Assembly (NCBI GenBank): GCA_029747015.1
Contig: JAKOGI010000182.1
Span: 321,001-385,000 of the forward strand
From: Carnegiea gigantea
Lineage: Eukaryota; Streptophyta; Magnoliopsida; Caryophyllales; Cactaceae
Reading direction: 5' to 3'
Length of the DNA stretch: 64,000 nucleotides
Part shown: positions 32,106 through 42,645 of the stretch, piece by piece
Position numbering within the stretch: position 1 is the first letter of the stretch
Layout of the letters: every line of letters starts with the position of its first letter
Notes under the pieces: generated by a model
What the model was told of the DNA's origin: nothing
Databases searched by the model: none
What the model saw: the letters and a program-made list of their open reading frames with translations, nothing else
Program-made: the position numbers and the translations under genes

Positions 32106-32243
32106 TTTTTTTTTTTTTGGGTCCGTAGGAGCTATAAAGAACAGTACTATATAATTACAATATAATAGGAGAAGTAAGTATCGAACCTGAGACCTAATAT
32201 AATTGAGACCTTAGTCTTAACCACTAAACTAGGACCTTATTGG
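32106..32243 (-). mobile_element. tRNA-derived SINE (second family)
   Basis: On the - strand it reads GGTCCTAGTTTAGTGGTTAA, a pol III box A-like region, then after about 35 bases GGTTCGATAC, a good box B. The body ends in an A-run of about 13 (T-run 32106-32118 on +). A diverged partial relative lies at 36440-36512. Target duplications were not determined. Confidence 0.65.
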
Positions 32244-32324
32244 TAACACATTCCTAATTAACCACCCTCCTTTTTCAAGTATATTACCAAGCACTATTCA
32301 CAATAACCTTGATAATTTCTCAAG

Positions 32325-32332
32325 TATAAATA
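32325..32332 (+). promoter_or_regulatory. TATA box of the USP-like gene
   Basis: TATAAATA lies 65-72 bp upstream of the start codon, followed by a GA-rich leader (32382-32395), a usual plant core-promoter layout. Confidence 0.7.
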
Positions 32333-32396
32333 GATAGAGACATTCGAGCACTTCTTGCTCCTCATCACTCCAAAAATTCTAGAGAGAGAGAGAGAT

Positions 32397-32745
32397 ATGG
32401 GAAAAACAGGAGGCAAAAAGTTGCAAACATTTTGCGTAAATCGGATTAGGCCATTTGTTAGAATTCCCATTCAAAATAAGCTAGGGAGTCCCAAAAATTA
32501 TGAAAAGAACAATGACCAAATTGGTCATGATCAAGTTGATAGTAATGATCATATTAGTACTAAGTTCCATATTAACGGGGATGTTAATGGTGAGGAAAAA
32601 TTGAAGGCAATGGGGAGGAAAATTATGGTGGTGGTTGATCCAAGTGCCGAGGCTAAAGGTGCCCTTCAATGGGTTCTCACTCATACTGTCCAAAGTCATG
32701 ATGTTATCATCCTTCTCTATGTGGCCAAGCTCAAGACCAAGCAAG
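32397..32745 (+). CDS. USP-like gene exon 1
   Basis: 349 nt from ATG to the GTAATT donor, ending phase 1 after KLKTKQ. It contains the first beta strand and helix of the Usp fold. Confidence 0.85.
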
Positions 32746-33869
32746 GTAATTATTTGAATTGGTTTTTCTTACATTTTTCGCTCGAATTTGTGCTTCTATT
32801 TACCTATATATAACTAGTCTCTCAGCTCGATGCGTTAATTAATGGTGGTTAGTGGATCGGCTTTAACTTGTCTACTCTAAAGTACTTCTACTAGAGTAGA
32901 TTACACCGAGTTCAGTCAAATTTGAATTTGTGAATTGAGTGAAATTGACTCGTGAATAATCAAACTTGGCTAAGGCATCCTAATTTCCCTGGCTACCATT
33001 GCCACAACCAGGTCAACGTTCTTAACCCTACAATGACATATTCTTGTTTACTTGTTTCTTGTTGTTAATTTATTAACAAAGATTTCCCACCAATTCTAAA
33101 TGCTAATTGAAATCTTGCAGGTGATGATGAAACGAGCAAAAAAATGTCTCCAAAGGTTTTTGAACTACTACATTCTATGAAGAAGACTTGCCAGATTAAG
33201 AAGCCAGAGGTAAGTTGTCGCATCCCTTCAGACCATAGTTATCGGGTTCGCTTCATACCCCCACTATATATCCCCGTTTCGGGAACAAGCAATCCAGAGT
33301 CTAAATTAAACTAAATTTGTCGAATAAGTAGCGATCCGCATTTTGGACTAAGCAATCCAGAAAGCGTTCCGAGTAACTATGCTCCAGACAATTGAATTTT
33401 CATATGAAATTAACTGACTTCACTACATAACAGTTATGTTCATCATAACCAAAGGGCAGTACCTTAGTTTTCCTCCCACATATGAAATTAATTGACTTTG
33501 CATGCACATAAGATATGATTTTTTTTTTTTTTTTTTTTTTGGGGGGTTGAGTTTTTGTAGGTGGAAGTGGAAGTGAAGATGGTAGGGGGAAAAGAGAAGG
33601 GGCCCACCATAGTAGAAGAGGCAAGAAAACAAGGGGTGTCTCTACTAGTTTTGGGTCAAAAGAAGCAGTCAACGACATGGCGGTTGCTTTGGATGTGGGC
33701 TGGTGGGAAGCTGGCGGTTTCCGGTGGTGGTGGTGGTGGTGTTGGGGTGGTGGAGTATTGCATACAAAATGCAGAGTGCATGGCCCTTGCAGTGAGAAGG
33801 AAGAGCAAAAAAGTTGGAGGCTATTTAATCACAACTAAGCGTCACAAGGATTTCTGGCTTTTAGCATAA
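32397..33869 (+). CDS. Universal stress protein (UspA-like, adenine-nucleotide alpha-hydrolase fold) family protein
   Basis: Predicted join 32397-32745, 33121-33209, 33561-33869: 747 nt, 248 residues, with GT-AG introns of 375 and 351 bp. The first 75 residues are a basic, poorly conserved extension. The Usp domain follows: beta-1 GRKIMVVVDPSAEAKGALQW, VILLYVAKL, then in exon 3 the second half with TIVEEARKQGVSLLVLGQKK. The VDPS after beta-1 is the usual position of the nucleotide-contacting Asp. The G-x2-G-x9-G-S ATP motif is not evident, and a glycine run occupies its region. The C-terminus (KVGGYLITTKRHKDFWLLA) resembles plant-specific USP-like proteins. The USP fold is well supported; the biological role is not known from sequence. 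The start was chosen at the first ATG after the leader. Confidence 0.85.
33121..33209 (+). CDS. USP-like gene exon 2
   Basis: 89 nt, DDETSKKMSPKVFELLHSMK and on to KKPE. Acceptor CTTGCAG, donor GTAAGT. It ends in phase 0. Confidence 0.85.
33519..33546. repeat. T22-G6 compound tract in USP-like intron 2
   Basis: A T-run then G-run lies 14 bp before the exon 3 acceptor. The T-run may act as the polypyrimidine tract, with a short TTGAGTTTTTGTAG following the G-run. Confidence 0.85.
33561..33869 (+). CDS. USP-like gene exon 3
   Basis: 309 nt from GTG after the GTAG acceptor to TAA. It holds the second half of the Usp fold and a glycine run encoded by a GGT repeat (33718-33740). Confidence 0.85.
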   Translation: MEVEVKMVGGKEKGPTIVEEARKQGVSLLVLGQKKQSTTWRLLWMWAGGKLAVSGGGGGGVGVVEYCIQNAECMALAVRRKSKKVGGYLITTKRHKDFWLLA

Positions 33870-36338
33870 TTGATCATTTCCAAATAGAGCATTTTACACA
33901 CTTTCTTTTTGAAAAGTTCAACCTAGTGTCCAAATAGCAATGCAAGCTCAATCAACCCTGTTAATATATTAAAATTACCAGGAATATAGTGGGTTTTGCT
34001 TTTTTGTGTATAATACCTGATGCCATCAACACGTACATAATAGATTAAAGGGAAAAAAGCTATTTCTTTAAGACAAATAAATTATTTCTAAAAATTACTG
34101 AGTCAAAAATAACTCTAGGTAGCTGTTCTTAATTTAAGATAATAAAATTTTTTTAGTTGAAAAAGTTCCCTATGGATGAAACAAAGTCATCAATATTTTT
34201 GCACACCAAGAGATATAGACTACTATACGATGTGCAACGCCACGCATATTTACGTACACCAGTCAATATTACATCTAGATAACAAACGAAAACCTTGATT
34301 CCATGTAGAAAGACCGTCAATCAAGAAATTCACTTCTTGTTTTTTTCATATAAGACTTCAAACCTAGGCATATACAAACCATCCATATCTTCTCAGGAGA
34401 GATATATAAAATGAGTCCATAATCTTCCATGAATACTAACACTGTGTACCGATACTTTTCCTAATGTCTAAAATGCTTTTGATTCACCATTCACAAAAAT
34501 AATATATACCTGATAGATAACTTTATTATGTCGTCGTTGTCTATTATGTTCTAACTTAATGTTGTACGTATGTCCAATATATATATATGTACATGCACAT
34601 ACACACAGATACGTGTACATGTATATTTATGCATACTAGTTTATACCCGTGCTCTTGCACCGGTCATTTAAATTTTACTATATAACTTAGGTATAACCAG
34701 TTCCAAAATGCAAAAGAAATAATTTGATAGTCTAAATAACTAATTTTAGTTCATAATGCAAATAGTAAAAAATTGTTCTTATCATAATCTTCTATTTTAA
34801 TAGAAAAATTAATATATTCAATCCCTCAAAAGCACATCAGGAGGATATTAGGTATGAATTTGGATAGAGATATTGCAAATTTTAAAAAATACATAATGTA
34901 TAGTAATGATAACATGACAAAATTATAAAATAAAAACACGATATGTATAATTAATATATACATTTAGAGCAAAATATTAAGAAGGAGTAGAATTAAAATG
35001 AAACAATGCACAATAACTAATACTCAAAAAGGGTAAAACATTAAAGATTTTATTATAAATTTAACTCTTATCTTCTTAAAATTTGAAACTATTTTTTTTC
35101 CTTATATCTTATTTTTTAAACTTGAAAAAGACAAAAATACTATCATCAATATAATCCTATAATATTTTTATTTTTAAATGTGATCATATGCAAATCTAGA
35201 TTAGGGTGTGGGCCTCAAGGATTTTAACTTTCAAGGCTTATAGTTGATTTAAAGATTTATAACTTGTAGGTTTAAGACCATTGTTTTGGGTTTAGGGTTT
35301 AATGTGCTCCTTGATTTAATATTCATATGTTTATCGAGATTTTAAACTGCTCCTACAGACATGTAATTTAATACTTACACGGTTTTAAATATAAGATAAG
35401 TGCTTGAACTATTGATCTTCCGCAATACTGGGGACCAAAATGTATGCATTGGAATTCCTAAAATCCTAATGTTAGAAGTTTCAAGAGCCTTTTCTCTCTG
35501 TGTAATGCAACTATATTGATCAACAATGTAATTGTATACATTGATATGTAATCTTCATGTAATATATTCTAGTTATTTTTATTATAAAAATTCACAGAAT
35601 AAGTACTATAAATAGCTATCATTTTCTCTTCTCTAGAAATAAAATATTTAAAATTAATTATCTACTTTTCTTCTTTTTTTAATAGGAAGACAATCCCGTG
35701 TCATTGTCCAAAAAAAAGGAATTATGAGTTGAATAATAAAAGTAAGTCATATCTTGTATTACAAATAATTAATCTTAATATTTAAATATTAAAACTAATT
35801 AAAATCATCATTTAGAATGTAGCAGTGAACTTCAAACAAATAAAACATATCTTCTAATTTTTACTATGTTTACTACTTATAAATTATTTTACTTTTCATT
35901 CTTAGGATTCGTAGATGTAACTTATAAATGTAGCTAAAGTTTTCTATCATCCACAAAATAATTTAAATGTAGTTACTTATTCTTTTTTGGAATGAACTTC
36001 ATTATTATCTTTCTAATATATTGAATAATAATTGATGTTGATGTTTTCAATGTTGAATATGGTTTGTTTTTATAATTTTGTCTGCGAACAATATTTATTT
36101 CTAAAAATATTAACATTTTCAACTTTATATATAATTTATTGGGTGGTCTTTTATTTTTCTTTTTAAATTTAACTATATGATCTATTGGTCTATGAAAATT
36201 GATGAGATTAAAAATAGTTATGGGTGGTGCAACAACGGTTAAACTGAACGAAGGGAGTTACGGAAATTGTGATATTGAAGCAAGTATGGGATTGAATTTT
36301 TTTCCCCAAAAAAAACTAAAAATAATCTAAAGGGTAAG

Positions 36339-36341
<3 letters not shown>
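33870..36341. other. AT-rich intergenic DNA with a duplicated block
   Basis: No gene was seen. The block at about 34398-34530 is related to 36605-36735 (TTTTTCCTAATGTC, TTTGATTCACCATT against TTTGATTCATCATT). At 34637-34662 an interrupted palindrome ACCCGTGCTCTTGCACCGGT looks like the terminus of an interspersed element, class unknown. Confidence 0.5.

Positions 36342-36418
<77 letters not shown>
36342..36418. repeat. (TA)n(TG)n(TA)n compound microsatellite
   Basis: TA repeat, then about 16 TG units, then TA repeat. Confidence 0.95.
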
Positions 36419-36439
36419 TGTTTTAAATGAGCCACGAAG

Positions 36440-36512
36440 GCAGTACAACACAATAAGGAGAGGGAGAATTGAATATGAGACCTAATATACTCATGATCTC
36501 AATGGTTAAGAT
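36440..36512 (-). repeat. Partial relative of the 32.1-kb SINE
   Basis: Shares ATATTAGGTCTCA with the SINE at 32106-32243, and a decayed box B region (ATTCAATTCTCC). The 5' box A end is missing. Confidence 0.4.
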
Positions 36513-37247
36513 TTATGTTGCAGAATAATCAACGGTTTATAAGCACTATTGCTTGAGATTTTAGAATTGAATGAGGGAAGCTTTCTCAACCTCTTATACA
36601 TCTTTACATTTATTATATAAAGATATGCAATGAACCCACAATATTTCATGAATATTAATACTAGTATTTTTCCTAATGTCATAATGCATTAATTTTGATT
36701 CATCATTTGCAAGAATAATGTATCTGGTAGATTAATTAATTAATTAGTGTATAATCAGTTGTCACATTCTAGATTGAGTTTTAAATACATTTTCATGGAT
36801 TGATCTCTTTGGACGTACAGAATTAAAAGAAAGAAAAGAAAAAGAAAAGGTTAGCTATGATAAAATGAGATGTAAAGTCGATAGAATGATGGTTTGTCTC
36901 CTAGAAGCAAAGGCATTATATGTAGTAAGGTGATCAATCAAAGTATCAAAGAGAAGGTAGGGGTCCCCTCGATGCCCTTGACCAGCTCTTGATTTTTAGG
37001 GTGCCTTTAATAATGGCGCCTGGTCTATGCAACTTTTGAAGAACAGGGACACACTCATAGCATAGTTGCTTCTTAGATAGGACCTCTAATTAGCCTCTTT
37101 AGCTAGGGCATATATGCCTTTTCTGCTTTCAATGTATCCCCACTAGCCACTAACACTATCCGCTCTGTGTCATTTTCATAGTAATTGCTTCATTTCCTTG
37201 CTTAACAAAATTGCTTTGGATCGGAAAAGGGTTTGAACAACGATTCA

Positions 37248-37507
37248 TGCCCAGTTCTCTTCACTTTATTTTATCAGAATATATTTTGAACTGAACTTAT
37301 CTGAATTTATTTGCTAAAACTATTTTGAACTTATTTACTGAACTGATTCTAAACTTGTTAAGAACAAATTTACAAACTTATGTACTGAACTTATTCTTAA
37401 CTTATTCACTAAACTTATTCTTAACTTATTTATTAAACTTATTTTGAATTTATTTACGTAGTGCACTAAACTTATTCTTCAAAACATAAGCCAAAGAAAA
37501 CAGGGCC
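37248..37507. mobile_element. MITE-like element with internal repeats
   Basis: The left end TGCCCAGTTCTCTTCACTTTA and the right end, in reverse complement GGCCCTGTTTTCTTTGGCTTA, are imperfect TIRs. The interior is built of repeated ACTTATTCTTAACTTATTCA-like units. The ends resemble the Tourist-like copies in this window, but no clear target duplication is seen. Confidence 0.5.
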
Positions 37508-39679
37508 TGTCATATACATATCTAGCCTAGTACAATCCAGGGATTATCTTGCCCTTGCATTAATGGCTATACCGTCGTCTTAGCATCAGATTATAAATGG
37601 GTACCGTTTATGAGATCGGGTCCGTGTGTACATCGGGGGGGGGATGCACGCAACCGACTTCAGTGAGTATCCAAGTTTTATTGGCAGGACTTTGTGATAT
37701 GTAATAATAGTCCATTGTATTTTGGTTAATAATGGACATGAAGTTTGTGAGAAATATAAATTACTTCAACTATTCATAATTAATTTTAAAAATTAATGAT
37801 TTGGTGAGTTTTACCATCTAATATATTAATCTAAGGGTATTATCTGTGATAAAGATCCACATTAACACCCATGTGTATATATATTAACGCGAATTAATAC
37901 ATAAAACTAGTAGGGGTATCCAAGAGACAATCATGAGGCATTACTTTTTGATAAAGCTTAATGATAATTTCACTTCTTGTCTAACAACGACACATATTTA
38001 GGTAGACCGTAGACCATTGCTTCAAACACTATTATTAAACATATCTTCATCAAATGTATTCTCCCATTTATTTTATTTTTTAAAAAAAAACTCTCAAAGG
38101 CCCATTAGCCTTTAATGCCCATTGCTCATGTACACGAAATAGGAAATTCCTCTGTTTTTTTCTTCCTCTTTCCTTTAAATTTCTTCCCCGACTATAATCT
38201 CCTATCTTAGACTGAATCATAACACAAAAAGAGCAGGCAAAACAATGAAATGCCCTGCCTTTTTTCTTTTTTTTTGACCAATACAAGTTGATTCAAATAG
38301 CTTGACACTTGTTTCCCTTAAGCTAGATCTCAGGTATGAGTCTTGTGCATAGAGAAAATTTGTGATGAAAGAACTCTGAATCTTATTAGACCAATAATAA
38401 CTCAACTTTAGTAAAATAGAATATCCGACCATCTTTTTTTTTTTTTTTTTTGGGCGACAGGCAAAAAAATGGGTAAGGTGTTTTTTTGGGGGGGGGTGAA
38501 AGGGGGTGAGTCATTAATAGGGTTGAAAAGATTACACCGTTTGGTTTAGGCTTAAGGCCCATTAGCAAAAAGAGACAGATGCAGCTCTTTCGAAAACCAC
38601 TTAATTCAGCCCCATAGGCCCCCCCTTCTACGGCCCATGGAAAGAAATTAGTATGGTTGAGGCTTGCAACTGAATTCCTTTCTTCGTTTTGGGGCGAGGG
38701 GAGGGGGTTGTAGAAGGCTTTTTTTGGCCCCAATTATTAATAAGCACAAAAGCTTGAGAAGAAAGTACATCCTAAATATTAGTAATTAAAAAATAAAGGA
38801 ATACATGAAAAAGAAATGCTACCTAATATAACGAAATTCCTCCTCAAATTAAGCACCATTGGCTACACTAATATCACTCCTATTCCTTTTTCAAATGAGG
38901 CAGGCCAAAGATTTCAAAGGTGTTCAACATGACATAAGCATATGACCACACGTGACAAGTGATACAACAGCTTGTAGGACCACACATAAGCCTTCTTTGT
39001 TTGTGCAACTTGTCCACCAACCACACAAACATACGTAAAGCAAGCACCAAACTGACTAAAGAGATTTACTAATTTGATTTAGAGAGGTAGGCTTGCAAAA
39101 ACAGCGCTGAGATCCGAAACCTGAATAAAATGTCCTGTACCACTATTCGGTCGATACTTGAAGCAGGCTCACCCAAAACTTGATCCCAAATCTAAATTGA
39201 TCCAAATTAAAGTATACCTAACTAGATGGTTCTAACAAAGTTAATTACATCTTTTTACATGAGAAGTTTATTGAACGAAACATTAGTTGATCTTTGTTTT
39301 ACATCGCCAACTATGTATACCTATTTTCAATAGTTAGTAAAACTGAAAATTGAAATATGGCTTGAATTGGCTCGATGAGATAGACCTTTGCTCAACAGTA
39401 TGGTCTCAACTAATTAGATCACTTTCTAGGGCATGCAGTCGCGTCAAGACATAGTCAAGATAACACAATTCTGTGAGTGACTGCCCGTCTGTCACGTACG
39501 GATGGGCTCAGGTGCCACCTTTGTACTTTCAGATGGAAGAAGATAAGCATTACAAGTGACTGGATCGATCTAGAATTTACACACGTACACTGGAAACCAA
39601 AGTCCAAAACAACCCCCCCCCCCCCCCCCCCCAAAAATCCCCATCCCGGGGCAAACTGTGCCCTAAGGCCTAAAGCCTC
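37508..39679. other. Intergenic DNA with a duplicated block
   Basis: No gene was seen. The segment 37919-38070 is related to 40445-40608 (GACAATCATGAG then GCATTACTTTTT, TAAAGCTTAATGATAA, TATTCTCCCATT). T/G tracts lie at 38434 and 38481 and a C20 tract at 39613. Confidence 0.5.
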
Positions 39680-39682
39680 AAA

Positions 39683-39690
39683 TATAAATA
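39683..39690 (+). promoter_or_regulatory. TATA box of glycine-rich gene 1
   Basis: TATAAATA, 105 bp before the start codon. The duplicate gene has GATAAATA at the matching place (42313-42320). Confidence 0.65.
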
Positions 39691-39794
39691 GGCTTCGACC
39701 CGGATGGGCCGAATGCATCGATAATAACACAGTATCCTCAGCTACGTAAAATACTTGACTAGTTGGCTCTTAGGCTACTTGTTAGTTAAAAAAC

Positions 39795-40034
39795 ATGGGT
39801 GGGGGCCAGGGAAATGGCGGTGGTGGTGGCGGCAAGGGTGGAGGCAGTGGCAGTGGTGGAGCTAGGGGGGGTGGTGGAGGTGGTGGCGCCTCTTTCAAAA
39901 GTGGTGGTGGAGGGGGAGGGGGGCAGATGGTTGCTCCAGGGAGCGGAGGAGGAGCACAAATGTCTAGGGAAGCTTTTGAGAACAACCCGCAAGCTTACTT
40001 CGCAGATCTGCATGCAGCAGAGAAGTCCAAGTAG
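39795..40034 (+). CDS. Small glycine-rich protein, copy 1
   Basis: A 79-residue protein in one exon. Residues 1-54 are over half glycine with Ser and basic residues (MGGGQGNGGGGGGKGGG at the start). The C-terminus is not glycine-rich and reads SREAFENNPQAYFADLHAAE followed by KSK. There is no signal peptide or membrane span. The start context AACATGGG is good and shared with the paralogue at 42433. A TATA box lies 105 bp upstream. The paralogue keeps the GGGGGGGQM(V/K)APG block, the S-R-x-F-E-x-N-P-x-x-Y-F-x-x-L-H motif and the flanks, while the glycine spacer varies. That pattern argues for selection on the C-terminus. I know of similar short plant glycine-rich proteins with this type of tail but of no function. 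A Met-Gly start would allow N-myristoylation, but this is unproven. Confidence 0.75.
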   Translation: MGGGQGNGGGGGGKGGGSGSGGARGGGGGGGASFKSGGGGGGGQMVAPGSGGGAQMSREAFENNPQAYFADLHAAEKSK

Positions 40035-40139
40035 AAAAATCCTAGTACCTCCTTCCTAGGCCCTGTAAAAATAGATATAGTGTAATATATCTACGAACAC
40101 CACTAGTACGTGTATGTGTGTCTTGTGTTCCTTTGTAAG

Positions 40140-40250
40140 ATACGTGGTGAGAAGAAAGCAGCCCTAGGGGCTGTTTGAATGTAAATTATATGCTTGTTAC
40201 TTGGTTTAACAAAGTTCAAAACTTTTTGTATGCTCGGTCGCTTTTTTAGC
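40140..40250 (+). other. Conserved 3' UTR segment of glycine-rich gene 1
   Basis: GCAGCCCTAGGGGCTGTTTG, nearly palindromic, lies about 125 bp after the stop. Copy 2 keeps it as GCAGCCCTAGAGGCTGTTTG (42782), with the same A/T-rich continuation. Confidence 0.6.
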
Positions 40251-42100
40251 TTGAATTAGTTTAACATAATATTTTGAAGTGTTTTTCAGATGCCTAAATA
40301 ATATACAGTGCGTGACTTTATGGAGATGCTAATGATAAATTATGTTCTTCATAATGGAAGATGGATATGGTACAATCTATATATATAATCTCAGTCCGCT
40401 CTTAAATGTGTGGAGTTGAGATTAATAATTAATATAAAACCAACATTGGTCTGTAGAAGACAATCATGAGACATTACTTTTTAATAAAGCTTAATGATAA
40501 GTTTACTTCTTGTCTACTAACCACACATATCTAGGTTGACCACTGCTTAAACATTATTAATATCAAACACACCTTTATGAAACTCACTTATAATATATTC
40601 TCCCATTACAAAAAAAAAAAAATTCCACTATTGCAAGGCCAAAACTCATATTCTACCCCTCAAGGGTTTTTTTTTTTTTTTGGGGCCTCATTTTTTGGAT
40701 AAAAAAATTAATGGTGTAAAGGTTAATGCATACCAGATGACTTTTTGAATAACAACTACTCTCAAAGAAAACTCAGACAAAGCTGTTGCTTATAAATAGA
40801 GCGTATGTTGTGTTGGCATTGTCATTACACTTATATCGTACATTGGGATCTATGGAACCGTTGATGTGATGTAATTTAGATCATAAAAACTTATCTTTTT
40901 GAGAAGGGGTTCATTGAGAATAGAAGCTATTGGGTTTAAATGGCCCAAAATTCTTCGGCGAGTGCATTTTGTCTAGTTATTTGGTTGTTGCAGTGCTGTG
41001 TGATTCTTGGCCCAATTTTAGCCCAGTTCCCAGCTTTGTGAATTCCCAGCAGTTGCCTCCCATTGAGCTCCAAAGACCGACCATAGGCTGTGCCACGGTC
41101 CGTGGGAGCTTACAACCTTTGCCTGCTCGTCTTTGTTGACGGTTTTCTGCATTTTGCTGTGTATTAATCGTAAATTTTGGGCATGGTACAAGATTTCAAG
41201 GGGCAAGCATTTTTGGCTATTCAACACATTTATTCACCATTATCATCTTTTTTTGTGAGCCTTTAGTGGATGATTTTATGACTCAATTTTTTGTTAAATA
41301 TCCACACCTGTTCACACTTCTACATACACAGTGCTTGATTTTATTTCATTATTTTTTCCAACGGACACTAGAAAGTGAGTTTCGAAAAATAAAAAGTTTA
41401 CTATTTGTAACAATAAACTCGTGTCTATCCAATAAACTCTTGTCTATCCACACCTGTTCACACTTCTACATACACACTGCTTAAATTTCTGTACTGTGTT
41501 GGACAGTGGCATTGGCACTATATAATTGGTTGTACAGCAGATAAGGCTAAAGTCGGATCATATTACTGGGAAAGCTTTGTCGTTTCCAAGCAAATGGATG
41601 TGTCGTCAAATCTAATTCAGAAGTACCATCCATCTATCTGAGCCAGTTCAGTCTCATGCATATGATGATTTATGCTGAGGCTTTACTGTGTTGGACACTG
41701 GCATTGGCACTACATAATTTCGGCAATTTCGTATGTGCTTTTAGAAGCATATGTTCTTATTGTTCACGTATATATATTTTTATATATATATTTATTATAG
41801 ATTAATTTTTTTATTATATATTTAATGATGTGATTATGAGAGTGTATGTCCTTAAAGGTATGATATACATACTGTATAATTTCATGATGATGCTGATCTC
41901 CACACCAATGTCAAAAAAAATTAGATTTGCGTAGGATCCAAGAAGTAAGCACTCGACTTACTAAGGTTTTAAGCTAGCTCGAACTTTTGACTCTAGCTTG
42001 AATCGAGTTTTGATTCAACCAAACCGAAAGGCTCGATGAGCTGATTTTATTCCATTCTAGTTGTAAAGCTTCGCTCAATTGTATGGTCCTAAATAAAGCA
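40251..42100. other. Intergenic DNA between the two glycine-rich genes
   Basis: No gene was seen. It contains the duplicate of the 37.9-kb block (40445-40608), a T/G tract at 40667-40685, and a pair of direct repeats with CACACCTGTTCACACTTCTA (41305 and 41449). A second pair shares GGCATTGGCACTA (41508 and 41700). It begins the upstream block shared with copy 1 near 42100. Confidence 0.55.
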
Positions 42101-42312
42101 CCTAGTAGGCCGGTCGAGTACAGATGTAGTCAAGGTAACACAATGATGTGAGCTACTGTCACTTCCGGATGGCTCAGTTGCCACCGTTGTACTTTCATAT
42201 TAAAGAAGATAAGTCTCCAAATGAGTCGATCGACCTAGAATCTACACACCCATCCCAAACAAAAGGAAAAAAAAAAAAAAAAAGGAAAACAGGGAAAACG
42301 TATAGCCTCTCG

Positions 42313-42320
42313 GATAAATA
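42313..42320 (+). promoter_or_regulatory. TATA-like box of glycine-rich gene 2
   Basis: GATAAATA, 112 bp before the start codon, at the position of TATAAATA in copy 1, within conserved flanks. Confidence 0.5.
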
Positions 42321-42432
42321 GGGAGCGACCCGTACTGGCAATTTGCTTCGATCATAACATAGCATCCTCAACGAAGCACGTAAAATAATTCGCTCTTTTA
42401 TTAATTAGGTAACTTGGTAAGAATTAAATAAC

Positions 42433-42645
42433 ATGGGCAGTGGTAAGGTTGGTGGTGGAGGCAGCAGTACTGCAAAAGGCAGTGGCGGAAGCGGTGGTGG
42501 CTCTTCGAAAAGTGGTGGCGGAGGGGGAGGGGGGCAAATGAAGGCTCCGGGACTCGGCGGCGCTGCGTACATATCTAGGGGAGTTTTTGAGGCCAACCCT
42601 AAAGGTTACTTCTCCGGTCTGCATGGTGCACAAAAGAACAAGTAG
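42433..42645 (+). CDS. Small glycine-rich protein, copy 2
   Basis: A 70-residue single-exon paralogue of the 39795 gene. The start MGSGKVGGGGSSTAKGSGG is richer in serine. Then comes a GGGGGGGQMKAPG block and a tail SRGVFEANPKGYFSGLHGAQ followed by KNK. The motif N-P-x-(A/G)-Y-F-x-x-L-H is intact, and ISR/MSR precedes it in both. The two genes lie 2.64 kb apart on the same strand, and similarity covers about 350 bp upstream and 150 bp downstream, so they arose by a local duplication. No frame damage is seen in either. Function unknown. Confidence 0.75.
   Translation: MGSGKVGGGGSSTAKGSGGSGGGSSKSGGGGGGGQMKAPGLGGAAYISRGVFEANPKGYFSGLHGAQKNK

Noticed and set aside
38386..38733. 115-codon - strand open stretch
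   Set aside because: It crosses two homopolymer tracts, has low-complexity composition and no splice or promoter context.
39786..40059. Other long open frames over glycine-rich gene 1 (both strands)
   Set aside because: GGN-rich DNA keeps several frames open. Only the 39795 frame is preserved with a matching tail in the 42433 paralogue.
40930..41227. 69-codon open stretches on both strands
   Set aside because: No domain, no paralogue and no regulatory context were seen.
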